This document shows, piece by piece, positions 44,513 to 52,959 of a stretch of 64,000 bases of DNA. A program made the position numbers and the translations under genes. This DNA is from Geoalkalibacter ferrihydriticus DSM 17813 (GTDB taxonomy: Bacteria > Desulfobacterota > Desulfuromonadia > Desulfuromonadales > Geoalkalibacteraceae): assembly GCF_000820505.1 (NCBI RefSeq), contig NZ_JWJD01000001.1, positions 69,094-133,093 of the forward strand. The letters run 5' to 3'. Position 1 is the stretch's first letter; every line of letters begins with the position of its first letter. The notes below the pieces were generated by a model. The model did not search any database, had not been told where the DNA came from, and saw nothing but the letters and a program-made list of their open reading frames with translations.

Positions 44513-44650
44513 CAAAGGTGTGTTGAATCTCGGCAACACCTCTTCCAGCAACGTCCGCAAATGGGGGATGTCCCACTGTCCGTTGGCGAGTTCATAGACC
44601 TGCCGGCCGACCATCATAATCATTCGAATTTCGTTTTCTCGTAAATTCAC
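44513..44650 (-). pseudogene. Fragment of a PAS-domain protein (CheB/CheR-PAS type)
   Basis: On the minus strand, a stretch of about 46 codons beginning MNLRENEIRMIMMVGRQVYELANGQWDIPHLRTLLEEVLPRFNT resembles the PAS region of CheB/CheR/PAS fusion proteins (VYELGNGQWDIPELRTLLE). It meets the truncated transglutaminase head-to-head. No upstream or downstream part of that gene is visible, so it is a rearrangement fragment. Confidence 0.6.
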
Positions 44651-44768
44651 CCAACCCCGATACGCTTTTCTGGCAGTCTCAGAAAGTGGACTTGCTACAA
44701 AAGCCCATTTCCTTTACTTCTCCCCCAGCTGAGGTAGAGTTAGAAAAATCTTTTCAAAAGGAGCGCCC

Positions 44769-46433
44769 ATGACAGACAAGGAGGGGTTCAAAACAATTCT
44801 GCACTCTTTGTCGGACGGACTGGTCGTCGCCGACCAAGAGGAGAGAATTGTTCTCATGAACCCTGCGGCAGAGGAGATGCTCGGAGTTGCCTCTGCCGCC
44901 ACGGTCGGCCTTTCAGTTCGTTCGCTGATCCCTGAAGACTCTCTACACTTCCGCCTCAATGCGCTGCTTCAAGGTGAGAAGGACCAAAATACATTCGATA
45001 TTCACTGGCAGGGAGAGGGGGGCTTATCCCAGTTTTTCCGGGTGCGTCTTTCGGCTTACCCTCAAAAAAGTAGACGGTTAAAGGGGGTCATTCTACTTCT
45101 GGAAGATGTGACACGGGAGCACGAACTTGACCGGATGAAAAACGCGTTTCTCGCCACTGCCGCCCACGAGTTGCGCACCCCTCTGACTTCCGTTCTCGGC
45201 TATGTCGAGCTGCTACAGGAATCCGAGCACCTAACCGCGGAGCAGAAAAGTGAATTTCTAGGGTACATCGCCGAAAAAGGTGAGTGGTTGTCCCACCTGG
45301 TGGACAACCTCCTGGACCTTGGACGGATGGAGAGCGGACAGCCCCTGAATCTTGAGAGAACATCCTGGAACCTTCGAGAACTGCTTGAATACTCGGTCGA
45401 TCCCTTCCGGAAGGCAGGAGCGAACCATCGCTTCATTGTTGAGGCGCCACCCCATTCCATCGTGGTCAGTGCGGACCGCTCCAGGGTTCTGCAGGTGCTC
45501 GAAAACCTGCTGACAAACGCCATCAAATATTCTCCCCGTGGCGGAGCGATCCGGGTAAGAGCGGTGGCCGGTGAGGGGGAAGTGCTGATATCCGTCACCG
45601 ATGAGGGGATCGGAATGACGCAGGAGCAGGTTGAAAAAGTCTTCGACAGGTTCTACCGCGCCGATACCTCCACCACCGCTGTGGGTGGCATCGGGCTCGG
45701 GATGAGTATCGCCAAAGGGATCGTTGAAGCTCACGGGGGGACCATCCGGGTGGAGAGTGCCCCGGGGCGGGGCACGACTGTTTCTTTCACTCTTCCATGG
45801 TTGGGAACCGAAGCTCTTTCCCCCCACGACCAGGCCCAGATCATGGAAAGGCGCCAGGAGGCTGAACCGGAAGAAAAGGGGAGCATCAGGAGCGAACCAG
45901 GCCCCGTTATCTCAGAGGTTGAGCCGGAAATGAGAAGGGTCGAGCGGCTGACGGAGGTCGTGCAGAGGCTCAGCAGGGCGCGCGGGCTGGAACAGGTCAT
46001 GGCGATCGTCCGTCGGGCCGTCCGGGAGCTGACGGGCGCCGATGGGGCCACCTTCATTCTGCGGGAGGGGGAATTCTCCTATTACGCGGCGGAGGACGCC
46101 ATCAGCCCCCTTTTCGTCGGCAAGCGCTTTCCCCTCGACCAGTGCATCGGCGGGTGGACCATTCTTCACAACGCGCCGGCCCTCGTGGAGGACATCTCCG
46201 CCGATGACCGCATTCCCAAGGAGGCCTACACCTCTACCTTTGTTCGCAGCCTGACGACCGTGCCGATCGGAACGACAGCGCCGGTGGCGGCGATCGGAGC
46301 CTACTGGGCGATTCCACACGTGACCAGCGAAACCGAGTTGCAGCTACTGAAGATGCTGGCCAATACCACGGCCCTTGTGATGGAGAAGATCCAGTCCCAA
46401 GAGGAGCTGGAGCGCTCCGGCCGCAATGAATAG
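44769..46433 (+). CDS. PAS-histidine kinase with C-terminal GAF domain
   Basis: A 554-residue kinase. Residues about 8-125 are a PAS domain, then HisKA with the phospho-acceptor in AAHELRTPLTS, and HATPase with the N-box NLLTNAIKYS, DEGIGM and GIGLGMSIA. Residues about 395-545 form a GAF domain, unusually placed after the catalytic core (LTEVVQRLSRARGLEQVMAIVRRAVRELTGADGATFIL). No transmembrane segment is present, so it is a cytoplasmic sensor. AAAAGGAG site before the ATG. No response regulator is adjacent. Confidence 0.85.
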   Translation: MTDKEGFKTILHSLSDGLVVADQEERIVLMNPAAEEMLGVASAATVGLSVRSLIPEDSLHFRLNALLQGEKDQNTFDIHWQGEGGLSQFFRVRLSAYPQKSRRLKGVILLLEDVTREHELDRMKNAFLATAAHELRTPLTSVLGYVELLQESEHLTAEQKSEFLGYIAEKGEWLSHLVDNLLDLGRMESGQPLNLERTSWNLRELLEYSVDPFRKAGANHRFIVEAPPHSIVVSADRSRVLQVLENLLTNAIKYSPRGGAIRVRAVAGEGEVLISVTDEGIGMTQEQVEKVFDRFYRADTSTTAVGGIGLGMSIAKGIVEAHGGTIRVESAPGRGTTVSFTLPWLGTEALSPHDQAQIMERRQEAEPEEKGSIRSEPGPVISEVEPEMRRVERLTEVVQRLSRARGLEQVMAIVRRAVRELTGADGATFILREGEFSYYAAEDAISPLFVGKRFPLDQCIGGWTILHNAPALVEDISADDRIPKEAYTSTFVRSLTTVPIGTTAPVAAIGAYWAIPHVTSETELQLLKMLANTTALVMEKIQSQEELERSGRNE

Positions 46434-46674
46434 ATGGGAATCCGTCGCACCGGACATTTCTAAGGAACCGCTCTGACCCAACTCGCGCAGCAGGCTGGAG
46501 GTATGGAAGAATAAAAAGATCAGCCAGTGCGATGGATTGATCTTCCAGGCCTAGGTGGCGCAGCGCTTCCTTTAGGGAAAGATTTAAAATATCTCAAAAA
46601 CTGCAACGACTTAAGGGTGTTTGGAAAATTCTGTTCCAGCGACTGGTCGAAAAGAATTCACAGAGGAGTTCATC

Positions 46675-47388
46675 ATGTCCCAGGAAAAAAACGGCAACAT
46701 GACCATAGGCGCCTTGGTCGCCGAAGATTACCGGATTGCAGACGTCTTCGAGAAACACGGCATCGACTTCTGCTGCGGTGGTCAGGCAACCCTTGCCGCC
46801 ACCTGCCAGGAGAACGATCTCGACCTGACGAAGATCCTGCAGGAGATGGAAACTGTGAAAAAGGAGCCGATTGGTCGCAGTGAAAACTTTGCGACCTGGT
46901 CTCTGCCGTTTCTCATTGACTACATCGTCAACACTCATCATGCCTATCTAAAAGAGAATGACGCGCACATTGTCGCCTACGCCCGCAAGATTGCCGAGGT
47001 GCATAGGGTACATCATCCCGAGGTGATCGAAATCGCCACCATCTTTGCCAAGATTGCCGATGATATGGCAGTCCACTTAAAAGCCGAAGAAGAGGTTTTC
47101 TTTCCAGCGGTCAAACGTGTCGATACGGCCGTCAGCAGCGGGCAGGACCCGCAATCTGATGACCGCGCCCTGATCAAATCCGAGCTGACAAAGCTGCATC
47201 GTGAGCATGAGCAGATTGGCGATGCCATCCACAAAATTCGGCATCTAGCTGCGGATTATGCGATTCCGGAGGACGCCTGCAATACGTTTGTGATTACTTA
47301 TAAGAAGCTCAAGGAATTCGAGGATGATCTGCACAAGCATGTCCATCTCGAAAACAACATCCTCTTTCTAAAGGCGGCTCAACTCTGA
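46675..47388 (+). CDS. ric: Iron-sulfur cluster repair di-iron protein (Ric/ScdA/YtfE)
   Basis: A 237-residue protein. The N-terminal ScdA_N domain has IDFCCGGQATLAATC, and the hemerythrin-like region supplies the iron histidines and glutamates (THHAYLKEND, VHRVHHPEV, HLKAEEEVFFPAV, LHREHEQIG, HVHLENNILF). It repairs iron-sulfur centres damaged by nitric oxide or peroxide. The ATG at 46675 follows AGAGGAG. It is isolated from obvious NO-response genes, and I found no NsrR or FNR box directly ahead. Confidence 0.87.
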   Translation: MSQEKNGNMTIGALVAEDYRIADVFEKHGIDFCCGGQATLAATCQENDLDLTKILQEMETVKKEPIGRSENFATWSLPFLIDYIVNTHHAYLKENDAHIVAYARKIAEVHRVHHPEVIEIATIFAKIADDMAVHLKAEEEVFFPAVKRVDTAVSSGQDPQSDDRALIKSELTKLHREHEQIGDAIHKIRHLAADYAIPEDACNTFVITYKKLKEFEDDLHKHVHLENNILFLKAAQL

Positions 47389-47539
47389 TCGGTGGCATGG
47401 CAAATGGTATTTGTGAATTCTTCACCTAGGCCTTTGCGCCTCAACCTGTTACCAACAAAGAGCAGCACAATCTAACGAAAAGATAAAGCTTTTCTGCGTA
47501 GTAACGGCAAGGCATCTTTTTCATTTGCTGCAATCTCTC

Positions 47540-47692
47540 TTGACAAAATCGACCAGACGCATAAGCCTCTTCATCGGTACTATCCAGGGGCTGGTGATGC
47601 AATCGCTGCTGGCCAGTGATCTGGATCGCATTCGCGATGATGCGCCGAAGGTCTTTGCCATTTTTTGCCGCGGTATCAGGAATATGCCATGA
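47540..47692 (+). pseudogene. TetR-family regulator C-terminal fragment
   Basis: In frame from 47540, LFIGTIQGLVMQSLLASDLDRIRDDAPKVFAIFCRGI is a typical C-terminal segment of TetR-type repressors next to efflux operons, ending in TGA at 47690-47692. The DNA-binding half is absent. It overlaps the start of an adaptor-protein fragment by four bases, as in an intact tetR-efflux operon. Confidence 0.6.
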
Positions 47693-47742
47693 AACGCTTT
47701 CCCATCCAGAAACGCACCCTAGTCGTACTGGTCAGCTTGCTG
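47689..47742 (+). pseudogene. N-terminal fragment of an RND/HlyD-type periplasmic adaptor
   Basis: ATG 47689 encodes MKRFPIQKRTLVVLVSLL, which resembles the signal-anchor of efflux adaptor proteins downstream of tetR genes, then similarity ends near 47742. The rest has been replaced by the cytochrome-b5-like fragment. Short, so the call is tentative. Confidence 0.4.
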
Positions 47743-47895
47743 AATTCGACGGCAAGGAAGGACAAAAGGCGTATTTTGCCTATCTCAAGTACTTTGTGGA
47801 AAAAAGGTCCGCATTGGCACGCCATCAGGCCGGATCTGACCTGACGGATGTCTTGAGTCATGCAAGCTCGAACGATCCATTAAATCACCCATTCT
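47739..47895 (+). pseudogene. Frameshifted cytochrome b5-like heme-binding domain remnant
   Basis: Pieces in two frames match the b5-like fold: AEFDGKEGQKAYFAY, then in a second frame STLWKKGPHWH, then back to RHQAGSDLTDVLSHA. These correspond to successive segments of the small cytochrome b5-like domains (EFDG...AY, LWKxGxH, HxAGxDLT). Two frameshifts make it non-functional. Confidence 0.55.
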
Positions 47896-47908
47896 TGAAC
47901 TGGAAACA

Positions 47909-47928
47909 CCCCGATCACCAGATCGGGG
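47909..47928. terminator. Possible terminator-like hairpin
   Basis: A perfect 8-bp stem CCCCGATC/GATCGGGG with an ACCA loop is followed by GGCTTTC. The T-run is short, so termination efficiency is doubtful. Confidence 0.35.
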
Positions 47929-48237
47929 GCTTTCACGAATCCCCCCTACAAAATGTTGTGGCTAATAGAGGGTGATTGCCGTTGCTTCATCTGTTGGTTT
48001 CTGCTATGGTGCCGTTACTATGAAAATTATCTTCCCAATACGTCCACAACAGAGCCAGGTTAATACGCCATTGGTGTATCCATGGCCAGGTGTGGGCATT
48101 TTGGGGCGCAGTGATGGAGTCTGATCAAGACTTCTGATTCGTTCCATATTTCGTTTACACAGGCCACAGACTTTTTCAAGTTTGTGGCTTTTTTTGTTTG
48201 GGCTTTATTCGCAATACGAGTCACAAGGAGAGAAAAA

Positions 48238-48834
48238 ATGTTTTCTGAGTTTGCTGGCAGTTCCAGCCTGGTTGCTACTGTAGCTATCCCAGTACTGGTG
48301 TTTCTGGCTCGGATTCTTGATGTCAGTCTGGCTACTTTGCGGATTTCCATGGTGTATCGCGGACTCAAGAACTTAGCCGCGCCCCTAGGATTTCTCGAAG
48401 CGCTGATCTGGGTGCTGGCGATCTCACAGGTGATGCAGCACCTCGACAGCTGGTTCACCTATCTGGCGTTCGCTCTGGGGTTTGGTGCCGGTAATTATGT
48501 TGGTTTGCTGATCGAAGAGCGATTGGCTTTCGGTAATTTGATTTTACGGGTGATCACGCCGAATGACGATACAACCCTGACCAAGGCGCTGTGGGATGCT
48601 GATTTTGGCGTGACCAGTGTCTGTGCGCGGGGAGAATCGGGCCCGGTAAAAGTTATTTTTACCGTCGTTAAACGCCGCGATTTACCCAAAGCCCTGGGGT
48701 TAATCCGACAATTTAACCCTAACGCTTTTTACACTATTGAGGATGTCCGCTTTTTTAACGAAACCCACCCTCCGGTTGCGCGGGCGACCCGAGGTAGAAA
48801 GATTTTTCGATTCCGCTCGGTCAAAACGGCTTGA
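48238..48834 (+). CDS. DUF2179 / UPF0316 membrane protein
   Basis: A 198-residue protein with three hydrophobic helices in the first 100 residues (VLVFLARILDVSLATLRISMVYRG is a family signature) and a soluble C-terminal DUF2179 domain (RVITPNDDTTLTKALWDADFGVTSVCARGESGPVKVIF). The family (UPF0316) has no known function. ATG at 48238 follows AGGAGAG. Confidence 0.83.
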   Translation: MFSEFAGSSSLVATVAIPVLVFLARILDVSLATLRISMVYRGLKNLAAPLGFLEALIWVLAISQVMQHLDSWFTYLAFALGFGAGNYVGLLIEERLAFGNLILRVITPNDDTTLTKALWDADFGVTSVCARGESGPVKVIFTVVKRRDLPKALGLIRQFNPNAFYTIEDVRFFNETHPPVARATRGRKIFRFRSVKTA

Positions 48835-48867
48835 GCTTTATAACCAATCTGGTAAAGGAATGTAGAG

Positions 48868-49281
48868 ATGAATGAGAGTACCCTGGTTTTTAGCGATTAT
48901 GATGTCGAGCGTTTAGAGGATATTCTCGATGGCTACCGGTTTACGGAGTCAAAACGCGGGAGTTTCGATGCCCTGGCGGATGAACTGGGCAAGGGCAATG
49001 TGGTGGCGGCCAGCAAGATGCCACCCGACGTGGTGACCCTCAATTCGCGCATCCTTCTGCGCGATCTGGATAAAAATACAGAGTTGGAGGTGACCCTGGT
49101 GCTGCCGGCTAATGCTGATTTTGCCGCCGGACGGTTATCGGTGACCTCTCCGATTGGCACCGCTGTGCTTGGTTATGCGGTTGGTGATGAGATTAAATGG
49201 CAGGTGCAGGCCGGGGTCAAGCGGCTGCGGATTGAAAAGATTCTCTATCAACCAGAAAGTGCTGGGGATTTTCACCTCTAA
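48868..49281 (+). CDS. rnk: Regulator of nucleoside diphosphate kinase (Rnk)
   Basis: A 137-residue protein with an N-terminal coiled-coil pair and a C-terminal GreA/GreB-like FKBP domain (VTLNSRILLRDLDKNTELEVTLVLPANADFAAGRLSVTSPIGTAVLGYAVGDEI). Rnk-type proteins bind RNA polymerase, and in E. coli affect nucleotide diphosphate kinase levels. It lies 33 bases after the DUF2179 gene. A terminator follows at 49324-49358. Confidence 0.87.
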   Translation: MNESTLVFSDYDVERLEDILDGYRFTESKRGSFDALADELGKGNVVAASKMPPDVVTLNSRILLRDLDKNTELEVTLVLPANADFAAGRLSVTSPIGTAVLGYAVGDEIKWQVQAGVKRLRIEKILYQPESAGDFHL

Positions 49282-49323
49282 TCGAGGGCAAAAAAATATT
49301 AAAAGATACCGCTGGTTGAACGC

Positions 49324-49358
49324 AAAAACCCCGCCTTTAATCGTCCGGCGGGGTTTTT
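49324..49358. terminator. Terminator after rnk
   Basis: AAAAACCCCGCC and GGCGGGGTTTTT pair as a 12-bp stem around an 11-base loop, ending in five T residues. Confidence 0.87.
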
Positions 49359-49602
49359 CTTGGAATGCTGTGGCCGAAAGACGCTAAGGGCGAGCTACGG
49401 ATGGTGACCCGCCCACTTGATTTGAACGAACTGCGAGCCCTTGATGAGTGAGGCAGCTCTTTTCCACACAACAAACAAAAATCGACGGGCGGAGGAGCCC
49501 GGCCGTCAACCTGAGGGAAACGAACGTCCGTGGATACGCTATGCTCTTTCTCACGATATTTCGACGGTTGTTATCGGCTGTGACGAAGGAGTGGGCCTTG
49601 AA

Positions 49603-49616
49603 TTGACATAAATCAA
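49603..49616. promoter_or_regulatory. CRP/FNR-family binding-site-like box
   Basis: TTGACATAAATCAA has the spacing TTGAC-N4-ATCAA, one base from the FNR consensus TTGAT-N4-ATCAA. It lies 150 bases upstream of the ECF sigma gene. Such sites are bound by FNR/DNR/HcpR-type regulators of oxygen or NO response. There is no experimental support. Confidence 0.5.
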
Positions 49617-49765
49617 ATGATTCTGACGGTGTAAGGGTTATCCTCATTCTAGGTCGCGGTCCTGGCATCCTTTCGTTGGGCGTATGGGAGCCTTGCGAGA
49701 GCGTTGCTCTGGCCGATGTCACAAAACCAGTGACGACAACGTTATACCTGGAAAGATGGATAACC

Positions 49766-50296
49766 ATGAATCCCTCCGACGAGCAACTCATGACGGCCTA
49801 TGCCGATGGAGATATGCAGGCTTTTGAGCTGTTGTATGCCCGGCACAGGGGACGCATCCTGGGCTACCTGTACAACAAGCTGCGTGACCGTGACGGGGCC
49901 GAGGAAGTGTTCCAGGCAACCTTTGCCAAACTGCATGCGGCCAGAGACAGATATCGCGAGGATATCCCTTTTCTGCCCTGGATTTTTACCATTGCCCGCA
50001 ACGCGTTGATCGACCACCTTCGCAGGAATCAGGTGTACCGAAAAAATCTGGTGTTCAATGATGAGTCGATCATGAATGCCGCTGCTGTTGAAAGCTCTGA
50101 TGCGCCTGTCGGCAATACCCTCGCCGGGCTGGCTACCCTCAGCCATCGACAGCGCGAAGTCCTTGAGCTTCGCTTTGATCAGGATTTTTCCTTTGATGAA
50201 ATTGCCGCCAGGCTTCAGACCAGCAGCGGCAATGCCCGACAGATGGTCAGTCGTGCCATTCGTCATCTGCGCAAGGCACTGGGTGCAAGGAAATAA
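49766..50296 (+). CDS. ECF-type RNA polymerase sigma factor
   Basis: A 176-residue sigma-70 family protein. Region 2 is MTAYADGDMQAFELLYARHRGRILGYLYNKLRDRDGAEEVFQATFAKLH (about residues 9-58), with the ECF-type linker, and region 4 is TLSHRQREVLELRFDQDFSFDEIAARLQTSSGNARQMVSRAIRHLRKAL. The ATG at 49766 begins a protein of normal ECF length. The following gene encodes a membrane protein starting three bases after the stop, which is likely its anti-sigma partner. An FNR-like box lies upstream. Confidence 0.88.
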   Translation: MNPSDEQLMTAYADGDMQAFELLYARHRGRILGYLYNKLRDRDGAEEVFQATFAKLHAARDRYREDIPFLPWIFTIARNALIDHLRRNQVYRKNLVFNDESIMNAAAVESSDAPVGNTLAGLATLSHRQREVLELRFDQDFSFDEIAARLQTSSGNARQMVSRAIRHLRKALGARK

Positions 50297-50298
50297 CA

Positions 50299-50838
50299 AT
50301 GATGCGAAAACGGGATCAGCAGAGTCAGGAACTCAATGAATTTGCAAGCTTTCTCGATGCACCCGGGCTCTCGCCGCGCCAGCATACCGAGGATGCCGTC
50401 ATGCGTCTGGCCCGTGTTGGCCAAAAAACTTCAGCGCGCGCGGCTGTCACCAAGTTTCTTGCGATCCAGGTATCTTCCGGGCTGCTGACGTTGGCTGCTT
50501 GTCCTCAGTTCGGCATCGGAACAGGCGACCATAACAGCGCACTGCATGCCCTTCACGCCCACGTTCACCCGGCCCTTTACTATCTGTCGTGCGGGGTGCT
50601 GTTTGTTCTTTTTGGCGCTTTGCTCAGCGGCCTGGCTGCGAATCGTCGAGAGCTCAAAGCCATAGGGCGCGGCAAATATCTTTTCTTTGGCAGCTACAGT
50701 CTCTGTGCCTACCTGGCGCTGCTGCTCCTGGGAACCGAGTCGTTTCTGTTGCTCTCTGTGTTCTGGATTCTTGGCGGGGTGGCCGCCCATCTGGTCGGAT
50801 TTGGACTAGGGCGACGACTGAAAGCTTTGCGCATCTAG
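50299..50838 (+). CDS. Putative membrane anti-sigma factor (DUF-type), His-rich loop
   Basis: A 179-residue protein with a cytoplasmic N terminus (about 55 residues) followed by four hydrophobic helices. The loop GDHNSALHALHAHVHPALYY contains five histidines, which suggests metal sensing. The gene begins three bases after the ECF sigma stop, as is common for a membrane anti-sigma or NrsF-like partner. No firm family match comes to mind. A strong terminator follows at 50863-50901, and a convergent His-rich exported protein lies beyond it. Confidence 0.65.
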   Translation: MMRKRDQQSQELNEFASFLDAPGLSPRQHTEDAVMRLARVGQKTSARAAVTKFLAIQVSSGLLTLAACPQFGIGTGDHNSALHALHAHVHPALYYLSCGVLFVLFGALLSGLAANRRELKAIGRGKYLFFGSYSLCAYLALLLLGTESFLLLSVFWILGGVAAHLVGFGLGRRLKALRI

Positions 50839-50862
50839 AATATAGGATTTGACGAGTTACAC

Positions 50863-50901
50863 AAAAAAAGGGCAGGTGCCGGCGGCATCTGCCCTTTTTT
50901 T
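50863..50901. terminator. Bidirectional terminator after the sigma operon
   Basis: AAAAAAAGGGCAG and CTGCCCTTTTTTT pair around a GC-rich loop, between convergent genes. Confidence 0.88.
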
Positions 50902-50917
50902 GTGGAGGTGGCCTCTA

Positions 50918-51502
50918 TTAATGGGCGTGCTCGCCATGAACTACGGCGACGATCCCTTCAACGAAGTGAACATATTGGACATAGGCTTCGACAAATTCAC
51001 GGCCGACCTCAACGCTCTCATCAGCACGTTTGCGAAGTTCCAGGGCATGGGCAAAGCGGCTGCGCATTTCCTTGGCCACATGGGACGAAATGGCATCGGC
51101 CAGCTCATCAACAGACCCTTTTTCAAGAGCCAGATCCGCCTTGGCGATTGGCGCCTCAATGGTGCCGGCCGGTTTAATGCCGGTATAGGGCGCTCCTTCG
51201 CCAGCACGGTGAACGCGTACCAGGGTTTCGAAGAAATACAGATCGGCCAGCTCCTGTGCCTGGGGCCCAAGTCCTCGAACCTGCAGGGTTTGCGCAAATG
51301 CCTGGCGCACCTCGTTTTCATACTCAGGCATGACCCACTTGAGAAGCGGGGTGATATCGCCTTTTTCGAGAGCAACCCTCGCTTCAGTGATGACCGGTCC
51401 ATCCAGGGCATCACAGTGTGCAGCCGCCATCTGGGGAATCATAAATGCCAGTGTGCCGACCAGAACCGCCAGAAACTTTTTGCCAGACACTTTTTTCTTC
51501 AT
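50918..51502 (-). CDS. DUF6448 family exported protein
   Basis: A 194-residue protein with a signal peptide ending PQMAAAHC. The mature N terminus AHCDALDGPVITEARVALEKGDITPLLKWV and the later FFETLVRVHRAGEGAPYTG are conserved in DUF6448. The tail HGEHAH is histidine-rich. A periplasmic metal-binding role is plausible but not shown. The ATG at 51502 has AAAAGGAG nine bases upstream. It is convergent with the ECF sigma operon, and both neighbours carry His clusters. Confidence 0.75.
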   Translation of the reverse strand: MKKKVSGKKFLAVLVGTLAFMIPQMAAAHCDALDGPVITEARVALEKGDITPLLKWVMPEYENEVRQAFAQTLQVRGLGPQAQELADLYFFETLVRVHRAGEGAPYTGIKPAGTIEAPIAKADLALEKGSVDELADAISSHVAKEMRSRFAHALELRKRADESVEVGREFVEAYVQYVHFVEGIVAVVHGEHAH

Positions 51503-51838
51503 CACAGCCAATCTCCTTTTGATTGAATGGGCCAGGTGACCCTCGGTTAGGGATTTCGCGTCGCTCTGATAAGTAGACGCATCGTGGTTTTACAGGTTGA
51601 AACGCAGGAGCCGGCTAGTTTGTGACAGAAAGAATAGTATTAGGGCACACTCTTTCAAACCTGAATCAGTGAGAGGCCGGTCTGGCCCGGAATCCGCATT
51701 CCATGGGAAGTGGATGAGATTTTCAAGTCTCCCCCAGTTTACAGGGGGGTAGCGAGACCAAACCTACAGGCAAGTTGACTTTGAAAGGATCAAAGTTACT
51801 CTCTTTTTAAACAGAAGGAGAAGGAGGTGACTTTCACG
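51503..51838. other. Gap between DUF6448 gene and the AT-rich pair
   Basis: This 336-base gap contains a short C/G hairpin (CCCCC...GGGGGG near 51732-51750) and nothing else I can support. Confidence 0.4.
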
Positions 51839-52213
51839 ATGACAAAGGAAGAATATTTTCAACTCAACTCTTTTTTGCGGAATTTTTTCGCAGAAAGCGG
51901 AAAAATTTGTTTTACCGCATCTGCGATGGGGATTCTCGTTGATTACTTTGGACAACAAATAGCGAAACAATTTGACTCACCCAATACCTTGGTGAATTGC
52001 TGGGAATCAAACAGAGAAAGTTTCCTTGAAATTTTGATCGAAGAGGCAAAAGAGAAAGGCCACGTTATCACTATTGGCAGTGATGAAATCCCAATCATCG
52101 GCGATGATGTTATTAATAATGGAATTGCACGGTGCCCTAAAATGCCCGAATTTGGTAGTGACAAGACGCCCGTCATGTTAAGAGGTCGAGTTGAGCCCTT
52201 GAGTGAGGCATGA
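51839..52213 (+). CDS. Uncharacterised 124-residue protein of an AT-rich gene pair
   Basis: Encodes 124 residues, soluble and weakly acidic, with no motif I recognise. The ATG lies eight bases after a perfect AAGGAGGTGA ribosome site, better than nearly all others in the window. The codon usage is AT-rich compared with the core. The next gene starts in the stop region (ATGA overlap), so the two are translationally coupled. This pairing and base bias indicate horizontal acquisition. No function can be assigned. Confidence 0.65.
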   Translation: MTKEEYFQLNSFLRNFFAESGKICFTASAMGILVDYFGQQIAKQFDSPNTLVNCWESNRESFLEILIEEAKEKGHVITIGSDEIPIIGDDVINNGIARCPKMPEFGSDKTPVMLRGRVEPLSEA

Positions 52214-52902
52214 ATCAGATGAAATTTAACATCGAGGTTCACATTGTCGATGAAAAAGGTCAGGAGGTAAAAATTCCTTTTGGCCAACAAACAGAGAAGG
52301 TTCATTCACAAGAATCCGTGTATTCCATTCCAAAAGGAATTGATTATTACCGCGACGCGACAAAATGGTTGGTTGCGCTATCGTCCGGAGCAATTGTTTT
52401 TGCCTTTGGTTTTTTTCAACAAGGTGAACACTCTTTATATGAGAAAATTATTTTTTCTTTGTCTGGATTTTTCTTTTTTGTCGCTGCTTTTTCTGGAATC
52501 TTGTCTCATCTAAACTTAATCGAACTGGCTTCGTACCGAGAAAAGAAAAGTCAGATTGATAAAACTAAGGATATTGAACAGTTAAATAAAAACAAGTCTT
52601 TTTATTTCAATATATTGATTTTTTCTTTTGCATTGGGGATGTTCATCCTCGTTGGTTTTGGATTTATGAAGATTTTCTCTGATAATGACAGGCAAGAAAA
52701 AATCAATGAAATAATTTTCTATCAAGTTGGGGCTGATGATCAAAAAAATTATATCCTCATGGATAAAAACTCAAATAAAGCATGGATTGTAGATAGGCTT
52801 TTCTCTGGCGACTTGACTCTGAAATCCTTATCAGAACCTGGGGTTCATCAGGTTCAAGAAAAAACCTTAGAAGAATCCGATAAAGATGCTCCTCCGAAGT
52901 AG
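52210..52902 (+). CDS. Uncharacterised membrane protein with three transmembrane helices
   Basis: A 230-residue protein. Helices lie at about residues 52-68, 78-98 and 128-148; between helix 2 and 3 is a basic loop (SYREKKSQIDKTKDIEQLNKNK). The C-terminal 80 residues are soluble and hydrophilic. No family is recognised. The ATG overlaps the stop of the previous gene by four bases. AT-rich, like its partner. The domain layout (soluble, helices, soluble) would suit a membrane effector or sensor, but this is speculative. Confidence 0.65.
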   Translation: MNQMKFNIEVHIVDEKGQEVKIPFGQQTEKVHSQESVYSIPKGIDYYRDATKWLVALSSGAIVFAFGFFQQGEHSLYEKIIFSLSGFFFFVAAFSGILSHLNLIELASYREKKSQIDKTKDIEQLNKNKSFYFNILIFSFALGMFILVGFGFMKIFSDNDRQEKINEIIFYQVGADDQKNYILMDKNSNKAWIVDRLFSGDLTLKSLSEPGVHQVQEKTLEESDKDAPPK

Positions 52903-52959
52903 TTTTTCTTTTTATAAAAATCTTCTGTCAGGAAGTCGATTTCGGTTTTATTTCTAACG

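Larger units (their letters stand above)
49282..49765. other. Gap between rnk and the ECF sigma gene
   Basis: This 484-base gap contains the rnk terminator (49324-49358) and the FNR-like box (49603-49616). I see no reading frame or RNA gene that I could support in the rest. Confidence 0.5.

Noticed and set aside
48060-48458. A 132-residue minus-strand frame over the DUF2179 gene
   Set aside because: Antisense to a gene with membrane and family motifs, and without a ribosome site.
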